From Streptococcus pantholopis (GTDB lineage: Bacteria; Bacillota; Bacilli; Lactobacillales; Streptococcaceae): 64,000 bases of DNA. The first letter of the stretch is position 1, and the number at the start of each line of letters is the position of its first letter. The notes under the pieces were generated by a model. That model saw nothing but the letters and a program-made list of their open reading frames with translations, was not told where the DNA came from and did no database searches. A program made the translations under genes and the position numbers. Of this stretch, positions 19,215 through 28,474 are shown piece after piece. Where the stretch lies: contig NZ_CP014699.1 of the NCBI RefSeq assembly GCF_001642085.1, positions 744,001-808,000 of the forward strand, in the 5' to 3' direction.

Positions 19215-20040
19215 AGCCAGCTAAGCTTTCACAACATGGGACCAACCGTCTGAAGGCTTTGCTGTCTTAACAGTTGACTGCATCTTTCTAGTCGTTCTGG
19301 CAGGGGTGCGTCTACGAAATCAAAGATTTCGGACTTACCGTCAGCCGTAAACGTCTGAAGGCTTTGCAGTCTTTACAGCCTGCCGCACCCTTCTAGTCGT
19401 TCTGGCAGGGGTGCGTCTACGAAATCAAAGATTTCGGACTTACCGTCAGCCGTAAACGTCTGAAGGCTTTGCAGTCTTTACAGCCTGCCGCACCCTTCTA
19501 GTCGTTCTGGCAGGGGTGCGTCTGCGAAATCAAAGATTTCGGACTTACCGTCAGCTGTAAACGTCTGAAGGCTTTGCAGTCTTTACAGCCTGCCGCACCC
19601 TTCTAGTCGTTCTGGCAGGGGTGCGTCTACGAAATCAAAGATTTCGGACTTACCGTCTTTTTGCTGTACTCTTTTAACGGGCTTTGTATCTTGGTCAACT
19701 GAACACGGCCTAAACTCCGCGGGAAAAAGATGACCTGACTTAGAATCTGGCGATTCGTCAGTCCGTTCCCTATTTTCCTTTTGCGTTTTTAACGGCCTTT
19801 GTATCTTATTGGAATTGAACACGCCCTAAAATCCTAGTGAAAAAGATGGCTGTCATCGTGATGCCAGCATCACTTGCCATCCCCTATTTTCATACGGATT
19901 TTTAGACGGCCTTTGTATCTTATTGGAATTGAACACGCCCTAAAATCCTAGTGAAAAAGATGGCTGTCATCGTGATGCCAGCATCACTTGCCATCCCCTA
20001 TTTTCATACGGATTTTTAGACGGGCTTTGTATCTTGTTTT
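19215..20040 (+). repeat. Structured leader array 1, upstream of gor
   Basis: This is a modular repeat array. The first, degenerate long-stem unit (5' arm around 19215-19240, 3' arm 19658-19682) carries four tandem 105-bp modules, with the CGTCTG starts at 19247, 19352, 19457 and 19562. Three long-stem units follow at 19707-19797, 19823-19911 and 19937-20025. Units 2 and 3 are near-perfect copies, 114 bp apart. Each unit is bounded by linkers starting TTTGTATCTTG or TTTGTATCTTA. In units 2 and 3 the arms pair as AAATCC/GGATTT and GAAAA/TTTTC and enclose a GATGGC/GCCATC plus GTGATGC/GCATCAC hairpin. The last linker runs directly into the gor ribosome binding site GAGGAGTG. Confidence 0.9.
19247..19657 (+). 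repeat. Four tandem 105-bp modules (array 1)
   Basis: Exactly 105-bp period. Helices seen in copies 2-4: GAAGG/CCTTC enclosing GCAG/CTGC, CGAAATC/GATTTCG and GAC-TTACC-GTC. A GCACC/GGTGC pairing would cross the first helix and make a pseudoknot. Copy 1 differs (GAAGG/CTTTC and GCATC/GGTGC), with changes that keep G-U pairs. Confidence 0.85.
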
Positions 20041-20054
20041 TAGAGGAGTGTGTA

Positions 20055-21407
20055 ATGGTAAAAGCATATGATTATATTGTCATTGGCGGCGGCAGCGGCG
20101 GAATTGCTTCGGCTAATCGTGCTGCTATGCATGGAGCTAAGGTGTTGTTAATTGAGGCTAAAGATATCGGGGGAACTTGTGTAAATCGCGGCTGTGTTCC
20201 TAAAAAGGTGATGTGGTATGGAGCTCAGGTTGCTGAAACTCTTCACCATTATGCGGCAGATTATGGTTTTTCTTTGTCAGATACTGCCTTTGATTTCGCA
20301 ACTCTCAAGAAAAATCGTCAGGCCTATATTGATCGGATTCATGGCTCATATGAGCGGGGATTTGATCAGACGGGAGTAGAACGGTTATATGAGTATGCTA
20401 CTTTTGTCGACAGTCATACTGTTACTGCCGGGGGCGAAAGCTATACCGCTCCGCATATTTTAATTGCTACAGGCGGGCATGCTCTTATCCCCGATATTCC
20501 GGGCAGCCAATACGGTATTACTTCAGACGGCTTTTTTGAACTGGAAGCTGTCCCTAAACGGACGGCAATTGTAGGAGCTGGTTATATTGCTGTTGAGTTA
20601 GCCGGGGTTCTTCATGCGCTGGGCAGTCAGACCCATCTTTTTGTCCGTAAGGACCGTCCTTTACGGAAGTTTGACCGAGAAATTGTCGATGTTCTTGTAG
20701 AAGAAATGACAGAGACAGGGCTGGAGTTTCATCCTTTTTCGATTCCTAAGGAGGTTATCAAAAATGCTGATGGCAGCCTGACCTTGTTCTTGGAAAACGG
20801 TCAAACATATGAGGTGGATACGCTGATTTGGGCTATCGGCCGTCAGGCAAATGTGACTAGTTTTAATCTGGAAGTTACCGGAGTTGAGCTTAATGACCAT
20901 GGTTTTATTGCGACAGATGCTTATGAAAATACCAGTGTTGAGGGCATCTATGCATTAGGCGATGTCAATGGCAAATTAGAGCTGACACCAGTTGCAATAG
21001 CAGCGGGCCGTCGTTTGTCAGAGCGTCTTTTTAACAATAAACCTGATGAAAAACTGGATTATACCAATGTTCCAACTGTCATTTTCAGCCACCCTCCGAT
21101 GGGCTCAGTCGGCCTAAGTGAAGAAGCGGCTGTTGCTCAATTCGGTAAGGATAATATTAAAACCTACACTTCCAGCTTTGTTTCAATGTATACCGCTATT
21201 ACCAGCCGTCGGGAACGATGCAAGATGAAGCTGGTTTGTCAGGGAGCAGATGAAAAGATTGTCGGCCTTCATGGTATCGGCTATGGTGTGGATGAGATGA
21301 TTCAAGGTTTTGCTGTAGCCCTTAAAATGGGTGCCAGAAAGGCTGATTTTGATAGTACTGTAGCTATTCATCCGACCGGGGCAGAAGAATTTGTCACAAT
21401 GCGCTAA
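20055..21407 (+). CDS. gor: Glutathione reductase
   Basis: 450 residues, an FAD-dependent disulfide reductase that regenerates GSH from GSSG with NADPH. The FAD site is IVIGGGSGG, the redox-active cysteines are C42 and C47 in [13 protein letters not shown], the second dinucleotide-binding site is [12 protein letters not shown], and the C-terminal active-site His lies in HPTGAEEF. The Cys spacing and VNRGCVPKK favour glutathione reductase over dihydrolipoamide dehydrogenase. The start ATG is set by GAGGAGTG. It sits behind the very long structured array 1, which I expect controls it, and ends in a strong terminator. Confidence 0.95.
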   Translation: MVKAYDYIVIGGGSGGIASANRAAMHGAKVLLIEAKDIGGTCVNRGCVPKKVMWYGAQVAETLHHYAADYGFSLSDTAFDFATLKKNRQAYIDRIHGSYERGFDQTGVERLYEYATFVDSHTVTAGGESYTAPHILIATGGHALIPDIPGSQYGITSDGFFELEAVPKRTAIVGAGYIAVELAGVLHALGSQTHLFVRKDRPLRKFDREIVDVLVEEMTETGLEFHPFSIPKEVIKNADGSLTLFLENGQTYEVDTLIWAIGRQANVTSFNLEVTGVELNDHGFIATDAYENTSVEGIYALGDVNGKLELTPVAIAAGRRLSERLFNNKPDEKLDYTNVPTVIFSHPPMGSVGLSEEAAVAQFGKDNIKTYTSSFVSMYTAITSRRERCKMKLVCQGADEKIVGLHGIGYGVDEMIQGFAVALKMGARKADFDSTVAIHPTGAEEFVTMR

Positions 21408-21453
21408 TTGTTATAAAAAGATTTATCTCTAATGTCATTCAATCAGTCAGTCT

Positions 21454-21487
21454 AAAACTCTGGGACGGTAAGTCCCAGAGTTTTTGC
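21454..21487 (+). terminator. Terminator of gor
   Basis: AAAACTCTGGGAC against GTCCCAGAGTTTTT around a short loop. The convergent folC may also use it. Confidence 0.88.
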
Positions 21488-21517
21488 ATTTTTGCCCAGC
21501 TTAAGGGGTCGGTCACA

Positions 21518-22780
21518 TTAAATTGAGTGGGAATCTGTGGAGGCAAGCAAATACCGACGGACTTCTGAAATAAAATAAAGCGAACCTGTGACCACATAAA
21601 GGTCGTTAGTCTGTTCAGGAATCATTTTCAGCCATAAGTGCCAGTCCTCAACCTTTTTAAAATGGCAGGAGTAGTTTTCCAGATCTTCTGCCCCGGGGAA
21701 GTCAAAGCTGGTTACTATTAGGTCATAAGGAGTAAGACAGGCTAACATTTTTTGAATAGGCTTGCGCTTCAGGCCAGCAAAAAGGATATAAATCTTTTTA
21801 TCAGCGAAATGTTCTTCCAAAAGGGCAGTAAGGCTTTGCATTGCTTCTTCATTATGGGCGCCGTCAAGCAGGATATGAGGGCTTATCAATTCTGCCCGCC
21901 CCGGCCAGGTTGCTTTTTGGAGGCCTGTTTTGATACTTTCAGCTGTGATGTTTTTTCGTTTTTTAGAAAGGAGCAGAGCAGCCATGGCAGCTAAAGCAGC
22001 ATTGCTTTTTTGATGCTCCCCCAATAGCTGGAGCTGAATGTCAGAAAGGCAGAAATCATCTCTGCAAAAGGTTAGGCTGTCTTTTTTTTCTGTATAAAAG
22101 AAATCCTTTCCCAGTTCATAAGTTGGAGCGCTAAACAAAGCTGCTCTCTGATAAAAAACTAGACGGGCTTCCTGCTGAAATTGGCCGAAGATGAGCGGGG
22201 TGCTTTCTGAAAGAACTCCGACCTTATGGCTAGCAATCTGGCTGAGGGAGCTTCCTAAGGTTTCTTGATGGTCATAGCTAATTGAAGGACAAATAACAGC
22301 AAGTGGCGTAAAAACATTAGTGGCGTCCCTTGTTCCGCCCACGCCCGCTTCGATAAGTGCTAAGTCAACTGGCTTAATGCGGGCGAAATAGGTAAACATC
22401 AATAGGGTAACCAGTTCAAATTCTGTGGGTCGCCCCCACTTGGACAGGAGCTGTTCATCCTCTACAAGAGGGCGGATTAGTGCGGCAGTTCGGCATAAAT
22501 CCTTGTCTGAGATGGGCTGCTGGTTTATAGCAATACGCTCATTGAAACGTGTTATAAAAGGGGAGGTAAAAGTGCCGGCGGTATAGCCTGAAGCAGTCAG
22601 GATATGCTGCAGGAAGCTGACTGTTGAGCCCTTGCCATTTGTTCCGACAATATGCAGAGCAGTTATTTTTTGCTGCGGATTATCCAATTTTTCCAGAAGA
22701 GCCAGCATACGCGCTTGTTTAGGTCTGCGGCCCTTAGCTTTATAGGAATGAATCCAAGTCAGGGTTTCTTTGTAATCCAT
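21518..22780 (-). CDS. folC: Folylpolyglutamate synthase / dihydrofolate synthase
   Basis: 420 residues, Mur-ligase-like. It adds glutamates to folates (and possibly glutamate to dihydropteroate). The ATP P-loop is GTNGKGST, followed by TSPFITRFNERI, EAGVGGTRDATN and the C-terminal DGAHNEEA, all family hallmarks. ATG at 22780 with AAGGAAAA upstream, and an extended -10 promoter lies at about 22806-22814. Monocistronic and divergent from the glycosyltransferase pair. Confidence 0.95.
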   Translation of the reverse strand: MDYKETLTWIHSYKAKGRRPKQARMLALLEKLDNPQQKITALHIVGTNGKGSTVSFLQHILTASGYTAGTFTSPFITRFNERIAINQQPISDKDLCRTAALIRPLVEDEQLLSKWGRPTEFELVTLLMFTYFARIKPVDLALIEAGVGGTRDATNVFTPLAVICPSISYDHQETLGSSLSQIASHKVGVLSESTPLIFGQFQQEARLVFYQRAALFSAPTYELGKDFFYTEKKDSLTFCRDDFCLSDIQLQLLGEHQKSNAALAAMAALLLSKKRKNITAESIKTGLQKATWPGRAELISPHILLDGAHNEEAMQSLTALLEEHFADKKIYILFAGLKRKPIQKMLACLTPYDLIVTSFDFPGAEDLENYSCHFKKVEDWHLWLKMIPEQTNDLYVVTGSLYFISEVRRYLLASTDSHSI

Positions 22781-22805
22781 ATGTTTTCCTTATTTCTTTT
22801 TAACC

Positions 22806-22814
22806 ATTATACCA
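22806..22814 (-). promoter_or_regulatory. Extended -10 promoter of folC
   Basis: The minus strand reads TGGTATAAT about 25 bp upstream of the start codon. The -35 is poor. Confidence 0.55.
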
Positions 22815-22899
22815 TTTTTTGCTCTTCTTTAGCGGCTAAAGCAGGCTGACGGAGCCCTTATGTCATATAAAAATAAAATTGTTCTATTTTTTAATCAAA

Positions 22900-22928
22900 T
22901 TGATAATCCTAGTCATTTATGATAAAAT
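22900..22928 (+). promoter_or_regulatory. Promoter of the glycosyltransferase-YfhO operon
   Basis: TTGATA at 22900-22905, a 17-bp spacer and TAAAAT at 22923-22928. Confidence 0.7.
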
Positions 22929-22972
22929 GAGGTATTATTATGAGAAAAAATAAATGCATATCAGGTGATTGA

Positions 22973-23932
22973 ATGAAACTCTCTTTGCTGATTACTTTTT
23001 TAAATGAGGAAACAATGATTGAAAAGACCCATTTGGCTATGGCTGCTCAGCTTGAACGCCTTTTGGGCCATGAGATTGATGATTATGAGCTGCTGTATGT
23101 TGATGATGGCAGCACAGATCGGACCTACAGTCTGATGAAAGCTATTGCAGCTGATGACAGCCATGTCAAGTATATCAGCTTCAGCCGCAATTTTGGCCGT
23201 GAAGGCGGTATTTTAGCTGGTTTCAAGTACTCAACCGGGGACGCTGTTATGGTTATGGACGGTGATTTGCAGCACCCGCCCAGTCTGATTCCCGAATTTC
23301 TTCAGGCCTATAAAGACGGTTTTGAGGTTGTCAGCGGTCAGCGTGACCGGACAGGCGAGTCAAAATTCAGCACTTTTTTTGCGCGTGCTTTCTATGCTTT
23401 TGCCAACTATGCTATGGACGTTAAGCTGACAGACGGTAAATCAGAACTCAAATTACTGAGCCGGCGCGCTGTCAATACCTTTTTAGCTATGCCTGAGTAT
23501 AATCGCTTCAATAAGGGATTGTATGAATGGATCGGTTTTAAAGAAAAAGTTATCCCTTATAAGAACCATATCAGACAAGCAGGGGAGAGCAAGTTCAGTT
23601 TTAAAAAGTCAATGAACTATGCAGTTCAGGGGTTGATTTCCTTCAATGATAAGCCCTTGAGGATTTGTATTCAGTTTGGTTTTATCAGCATCGGTCTAGC
23701 GGTACTATATCTTTTTAAAGAGTTTATCTCTTATCTGATAAATCCGGGCAACTCAGTCAGTGGTTACTTTACCACCATTGCTGCGATTATTTTGTTCAGC
23801 GGCGTGCAGCTGATTTCTCTTGGAGTGCTGGGTGAATATATTGGAAAAATCTATTATGAAGTAAAAAGGCGGCCGCATTTTATTATCAGTGAATCAAATA
23901 TTGAAGCGGCCAAAAAAGACGGAGTAGGATAA
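22973..23932 (+). CDS. Polyprenyl-phosphate glycosyltransferase (GtrB/CsbB-like)
   Basis: 319 residues. A GT-A family 2 domain with YVDDGSTD (residues 42-49), SFSRNFGREGG and VMDGDLQHPP is followed by two C-terminal membrane helices at about 228-253 and 262-287. This architecture loads a sugar from UDP-sugar onto undecaprenyl phosphate at the inner membrane face. The gene overlaps the next by one base (TAATG). In Bacillus and relatives a CsbB-type enzyme works with a YfhO-type transferase to glycosylate lipoteichoic acid, the likely role here. The sugar is unknown. Confidence 0.9.
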   Translation: MKLSLLITFLNEETMIEKTHLAMAAQLERLLGHEIDDYELLYVDDGSTDRTYSLMKAIAADDSHVKYISFSRNFGREGGILAGFKYSTGDAVMVMDGDLQHPPSLIPEFLQAYKDGFEVVSGQRDRTGESKFSTFFARAFYAFANYAMDVKLTDGKSELKLLSRRAVNTFLAMPEYNRFNKGLYEWIGFKEKVIPYKNHIRQAGESKFSFKKSMNYAVQGLISFNDKPLRICIQFGFISIGLAVLYLFKEFISYLINPGNSVSGYFTTIAAIILFSGVQLISLGVLGEYIGKIYYEVKRRPHFIISESNIEAAKKDGVG

Positions 23933-26868
23933 TGGCAAACAGAAAAATAAAAATCTGGATGGATTCAGAAAAGCGGTCAGCTTTTTACACAAAGCATAAA
24001 AAACTTCTGATCTATCTCTGCAGCGCTTTTTTGCCAATGGCAGTCATGCTGATTGTCTGGCGGATAATGGCGATGTATCCTTTTGGTAGCAGCAGTTTGA
24101 TGGCAGTAGATTTTGGTCAGCAGTATATCAGTTTCTTTGCTTATTTGAAAAATACGCTGCTGTCAGGAGACTGGTCGGGTTTCTTTTATTCTTTCACCAA
24201 ATCGATAGGCGGAGAGATGATTGGGGTGGTGGGCTACTATCTCTTAAGTCCTTTTAATATCATCTACATTTTAACCCCGATTCAGTACTTTCCTTTAGCT
24301 GTTTTTTTAACCATTTGGCTGCGTTATGGCCTTATCGGTCTGACTTTTGCTCATTTGCTGATCAGACGCTATCAAGGCCTGTCCGGAAAAGTCTGGCTGG
24401 TACCGCTGATGGCTTTGGCCTACACCTTATCCGGTATGCTGGTTTCCTACCAGATGAATGTGATCTTCTACGATGCCATGTGGATGCTGCCGCTGATTAT
24501 TATATACTTGGAAGAGACGCTGGACGGCGGGAAAATCTATCCCTATATTTTGACTTTGGCCTTAGCTATGCTCTTTCAGTTTTATTTTGGTGTGATGATT
24601 TGCATCTTTATTGCTCTTTATGCCTGCTATTATGTTTCACCTAACTTGGGCGGAAAGGCTCCTTTAAAGGAAAAGATTCAAGCTTTCTTTTCCCCTTTAT
24701 TTAAGGTTGTCGGTGCTTCAGTGCTAGCTATTACGTCTGTTTTTGCTCTGCTTTACCCGCTTTACCTTAACTTAGCTTCCAGCAAAGGACAGGTTGGCAG
24801 TGCTCTTAACTTCAGCTGGTCTTTGCAAATCAATCCTTTGGATATTCTGTCCAAGCTGATTATCGGCAGTTTTGACAATAACTCCTGGCCGAGCGGTCCC
24901 AGCCTTCCTAATATTTATGTCGGCGGTCTGGCCTTAGTCGGCTTTCTGCTCTATTTTGCTTATGCTAAAACCAGTCTCTATCATAAATTATCGGCAGGAC
25001 TTGTCTCTCTGGTTTTCTTCCTTTCCTTTATCAATGAATTTGCCAGTAAAATGTGGCATATGGGACAAAATCCGGCTGGTTTCTTCTTTCGGTTTTCCTG
25101 GCTGTTTTCATTCTTTATGGTCCTTCTGGCCTATCAGTTTTTTAAAGATCACAAACCCTTATCGGTTAAGCCTCTTATTTTAGGCTTGATTTTGATTATA
25201 GGCACCGTTTACTATGTCAGCAGCAAGGATTTCTCCTATATTGCCAAATCACAGCCTGAACTGGTTACCTCCTTTTTCCAAACTTACCGGGAGCTGGTTA
25301 CAGCCCTGCTAGGCTTGATTTCTGTCAGTCTGGCTTATAGTTTTTGGACTTACTTTCGTGGCGCCAAACATAAGCAGTACCTTGCTGCAGCAGTTCCCCT
25401 GCTTTTGCTGCCTTTAGTCATCTTTTTATTAGCCAAGGGTTACCTGGTAACGCAGCTGACTGTGACTGCGGCTATCTGGCTTTTGGTTCTGCTGATTATC
25501 TATTTCCGATTAGAAAAAACACTGTTTCTTCTTTTGACAGCAGTAACTGTTTTTGAATTGGGCTGGAATGCTTACCTTTCCCAATCCACTTTGGGATATG
25601 CTGATGCTTATAAATTTACCGATGCTGTTCTTTCAGTGGGCAAAGTAACAGATACTGTTCAGGCGGAATCTGATGCAGGTTTTTACCGTATCGGATCAAC
25701 CTTTACTTATTCACGGACGGTACCGACCTTTGTTTCTTATCCGGGGCTGAGCACTTTCAGCTCCACTATTGAGACATCAACTCAAAAGCTGTTTTCTTAT
25801 TTGGGAGACAGCGGCGTTAACGCTTCGACAATGTATTTAAACGGCACTGCTTTAACAGATGCTTTATATGGGGTCCGTTATTATATTGACGTGAAAGACT
25901 ACACTAATGACGATGTGCTGAAATATCCCCGCCGCTGGTATTATTCGAGATTGACAGAAAGAAAAGATTTGTCTTGGTCTTATACTAATCTAGTTTATGA
26001 AGATGACCGCTATTTAGTCTATGAAAATCCCAATGTCCTCTCTCTTGCTTTTGGCACGAATAAGGCTACAACAGGGATTACATTTGGCCTGAATAATGCT
26101 GCCGCCAATCAAAATTTCTTACTGCAGCAGATGGCAGGCACCAAGGAAAATTATTTTGAATCCTTTGACTTTGCGACCATTGAAACGGATAATATGCAAG
26201 CCGTCACAGACGACAGCGGACAAACCGTTTACAACCGTCTCGACCGCAGTAAACCGGGAATTATCCGCTATAAGCTGATTCCAAAAAGCAATTATACTTA
26301 CTATTTCTTTACTCCCTTTGGAGTGACAGATGCCAATAAGGAGCTTTCGGTCTTACTGAACGGCAAATGGTACAATAACCAGAAAAGCTTTGATCAGAGG
26401 CAGCTATGGCAGCTGACAGATGATACAGAAGGACAGGAAACAGTTTTGGAGTTTCAGTTTACTGCTGACTCGGTCAATATGACTGGTGCACAATTAGTCC
26501 GTGCTAATAAAGAGGCCATAAAAAATGTGATGGCAGAACGTCAGAAGCAAAGTATGACAGTAGATAAATGGAGCAATACTAAAATTGAAGGCAGTGTTAA
26601 CATCACAGATGACAGTGACATGATGATGACAACAATCCCTTACAGCGAAGGCTGGCATGTTCAGGTGGATGGCAAAGCGGTTGACACTCAGGAAGCCTGG
26701 GAAAGTTTAATCGCCTTTCCGATCAGCAGCGGTAAGCACAGCATAACAATGACTTTCAGACCGCCTGGCCTGTATGCCGGCTTGGCTATTTCTGCATTGT
26801 CCATTTCTTCGATTTTAGTTCTCAGATGGTATGACAAAAAGACCGATAAAAAAGTAAAAAACAGTTAA
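23932..26868 (+). CDS. YfhO-family polytopic membrane glycosyltransferase
   Basis: 978 residues. A dozen or so membrane helices fill the N-terminal two-thirds, a large extracytoplasmic domain follows (about 560-935), and a last helix lies near the C-terminus before a basic tail (RWYDKKTDKKVKN). MAVDFGQQYISFF near the N-terminus matches the conserved acidic loop of GT-C fold YfhO proteins. It probably transfers the sugar from the lipid carrier made by the gene before it to a wall polymer such as LTA or a rhamnan. Translationally coupled to the preceding gene. Confidence 0.88.
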   Translation: MANRKIKIWMDSEKRSAFYTKHKKLLIYLCSAFLPMAVMLIVWRIMAMYPFGSSSLMAVDFGQQYISFFAYLKNTLLSGDWSGFFYSFTKSIGGEMIGVVGYYLLSPFNIIYILTPIQYFPLAVFLTIWLRYGLIGLTFAHLLIRRYQGLSGKVWLVPLMALAYTLSGMLVSYQMNVIFYDAMWMLPLIIIYLEETLDGGKIYPYILTLALAMLFQFYFGVMICIFIALYACYYVSPNLGGKAPLKEKIQAFFSPLFKVVGASVLAITSVFALLYPLYLNLASSKGQVGSALNFSWSLQINPLDILSKLIIGSFDNNSWPSGPSLPNIYVGGLALVGFLLYFAYAKTSLYHKLSAGLVSLVFFLSFINEFASKMWHMGQNPAGFFFRFSWLFSFFMVLLAYQFFKDHKPLSVKPLILGLILIIGTVYYVSSKDFSYIAKSQPELVTSFFQTYRELVTALLGLISVSLAYSFWTYFRGAKHKQYLAAAVPLLLLPLVIFLLAKGYLVTQLTVTAAIWLLVLLIIYFRLEKTLFLLLTAVTVFELGWNAYLSQSTLGYADAYKFTDAVLSVGKVTDTVQAESDAGFYRIGSTFTYSRTVPTFVSYPGLSTFSSTIETSTQKLFSYLGDSGVNASTMYLNGTALTDALYGVRYYIDVKDYTNDDVLKYPRRWYYSRLTERKDLSWSYTNLVYEDDRYLVYENPNVLSLAFGTNKATTGITFGLNNAAANQNFLLQQMAGTKENYFESFDFATIETDNMQAVTDDSGQTVYNRLDRSKPGIIRYKLIPKSNYTYYFFTPFGVTDANKELSVLLNGKWYNNQKSFDQRQLWQLTDDTEGQETVLEFQFTADSVNMTGAQLVRANKEAIKNVMAERQKQSMTVDKWSNTKIEGSVNITDDSDMMMTTIPYSEGWHVQVDGKAVDTQEAWESLIAFPISSGKHSITMTFRPPGLYAGLAISALSISSILVLRWYDKKTDKKVKNS

Positions 26869-26875
26869 GACAAAA

Positions 26876-26926
26876 AGCTTTTCCTGACATGCCTGATTAA
26901 AGGCTGACAAGGAAAAGTTTTTTGCA
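26876..26926 (+). terminator. Terminator of the glycosylation operon
   Basis: CTTTTCCT paired with AGGAAAAG, inner GCC/GGC, followed by TTTTTTG. Confidence 0.75.
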
Positions 26927-27195
26927 GCTTAATTAGAGGTCTTCTTTGTCTAAGACCAAATCCTGCAGCCCCCTTTTTTAGCAGCCGTTCCCGGCAACAG
27001 GTTTTCTGAAAAAGAAGCCGGAAACTCTGAGCGGCTGCCAATCTCAAGTTCAGTCCGGCCTGCAAGAAATGCCTTTATGTTCTTAAAGTCTTAGTATTTT
27101 TAAAGAAGGCCTCAGTTACCGTCAGAACCCCGTATATATCTGTTCATTTAGCCCAGATATCAGAAGCTAAAGACCTTTAACTGGACTGTTTTTTG
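26927..27195. other. Intergenic region without recognised gene
   Basis: About 270 bp before the DUF1149 promoter. A minus-strand open frame here has no ribosome binding site or recognisable domain. I see no clear repeat or RNA element apart from the terminator on its left and the -10 on its right. Confidence 0.5.
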
Positions 27196-27204
27196 TGCTA
27201 TAAT
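27196..27204 (+). promoter_or_regulatory. Extended -10 promoter of DUF1149-degV-dapB-cca
   Basis: TGCTATAAT, about 30 bp upstream of the start codon, with a weak TTTAAC at -35. Confidence 0.6.
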
Positions 27205-27233
27205 AAATATTATTGCTGATTTAGGAGAGAAGT

Positions 27234-27614
27234 ATGAAAGTCGTACGTGAAAAAGAGTTTGTCAATCAATACCATTATAATGCCCGTAACTTAGAATGGG
27301 AAAAGGACAATGGCACTCCTAAAACGAATTTTGAAGTGACTTTTCAGCTGGTGAAGAAAGATGAAAAACAAAAGGAAACGACAGTGGTTGCTGTTTTGCA
27401 ATTCATGGTTGTTCGGGATGATTTTGTTATTAATGGTGTCATCTCCCAAATGAATCACATCAAAGGCCGAATTGTTAATGAACCCAGTGAATTTAGTCAG
27501 CCTGAGGTGGAAGGTTTGGCAGCGCCTTTGTTGGACATGGTTCAGCGCCTGACTTACGAAGTGACTGAAATTGCTTTTGACCAGCCCGGAGTTCAATTGG
27601 AGTTCAAAAATTAA
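27234..27614 (+). CDS. DUF1149 family protein
   Basis: 126 residues beginning MKVVREKEFVNQYHYNARN, a small soluble beta-rich protein of the DUF1149 (SecB-like fold) family of streptococci and lactococci. Function unknown. TTAGGAGAG provides the ribosome binding site. Its stop overlaps the degV start by one base (TAATG), so the two are coupled. Confidence 0.9.
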   Translation: MKVVREKEFVNQYHYNARNLEWEKDNGTPKTNFEVTFQLVKKDEKQKETTVVAVLQFMVVRDDFVINGVISQMNHIKGRIVNEPSEFSQPEVEGLAAPLLDMVQRLTYEVTEIAFDQPGVQLEFKN

Positions 27615-28462
27615 TGAAGTTAGCAGTTATTACCGATTCGACAGCGGCTTTACCGAAGGCGCCAGAGGAATGTGATAATCTTTATATTTTAAATATCCCC
27701 ATTACAATAGATGGCGTTACCTACATTGAAGGGCAAAATCTAACACTTGCTGAATTTTACGATAAGATGGCAGCCTCCAGTCAGCTTCCTCAAACCAGCC
27801 AGCCCAGCCTGACCGAATTAGATGAGCTGCTGACACATTTAGCCAGTGAAGATTATACTCATGTCATCGGGCTTTTTTTGGCTGGCGGGATTTCAGGTTT
27901 TTGGCAGAATATTCAGTTCCTTATTGAAGAATACCCTAATTTAACCATCGCCTTTCCGGACAGCAAAATAACTTCCGGTCCTTTGGGCAGTATGGTGGAA
28001 AATATTTTTTACTGGCAAAAGCATGGTCTGACTTTTTCGCAGATCTTAGAGAAACTGCAGCTCCAGATAGACGGAACCAGAGCCTTTATCATGGTAGATG
28101 ATTTAAACCATCTGGCTAAAGGAGGCCGTTTGTCCAACAGCTCAGCAGTTCTGGGAAATCTGCTAAACATTAAGCCTATTCTTCACTTCAATACTGACGG
28201 TGTTATTGTCGTTTATGAGAAAGTTCGGACAGAAAAGAAAGCTGTCAGACGTTTGGTGGACTTGCTTCATGAATTGACAGCACAGGGAAACTATAAAACT
28301 TTTATTATTCATGCTAAGGCAGAGGCAAAAGCAAAGGACTGCCGGCAGCTTCTTTCGGACTCCGGCTACAGCGGGAAGGTTGAAATCATTTCTTTTGACG
28401 GTGTGATTGCGACACATCTGGGAGCAGGAGCAATTGCCCTTGGTTTTACCCCGGTTTTATAA
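27614..28462 (+). CDS. DegV family fatty-acid-binding protein
   Basis: 282 residues. TDSTA near the N-terminus, GLFLAGGISGFWQN, and LAKGGRLSNSSA are conserved DegV/FakB segments that surround the bound fatty acid. Several FakB paralogues in Gram-positive bacteria present fatty acids to the FakA kinase. Which lipid this one binds is not evident. Coupled to the DUF1149 gene; dapB follows after 12 bp. Confidence 0.92.
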   Translation: MKLAVITDSTAALPKAPEECDNLYILNIPITIDGVTYIEGQNLTLAEFYDKMAASSQLPQTSQPSLTELDELLTHLASEDYTHVIGLFLAGGISGFWQNIQFLIEEYPNLTIAFPDSKITSGPLGSMVENIFYWQKHGLTFSQILEKLQLQIDGTRAFIMVDDLNHLAKGGRLSNSSAVLGNLLNIKPILHFNTDGVIVVYEKVRTEKKAVRRLVDLLHELTAQGNYKTFIIHAKAEAKAKDCRQLLSDSGYSGKVEIISFDGVIATHLGAGAIALGFTPVL

Positions 28463-28474
28463 GGAGGTTATCTG

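Noticed and set aside
19583..19822. Minus-strand open frame inside array 1
   Set aside because: It lies wholly in repeated structured sequence, has no ribosome binding site and no recognisable protein.
20661..20900. Open frame antisense to gor
   Set aside because: Shadow of a clear coding gene; no ribosome binding site or conserved feature.
26865..27065. Minus-strand open frame after the YfhO gene
   Set aside because: It overlaps the terminator, and no domain or ribosome binding site was found.
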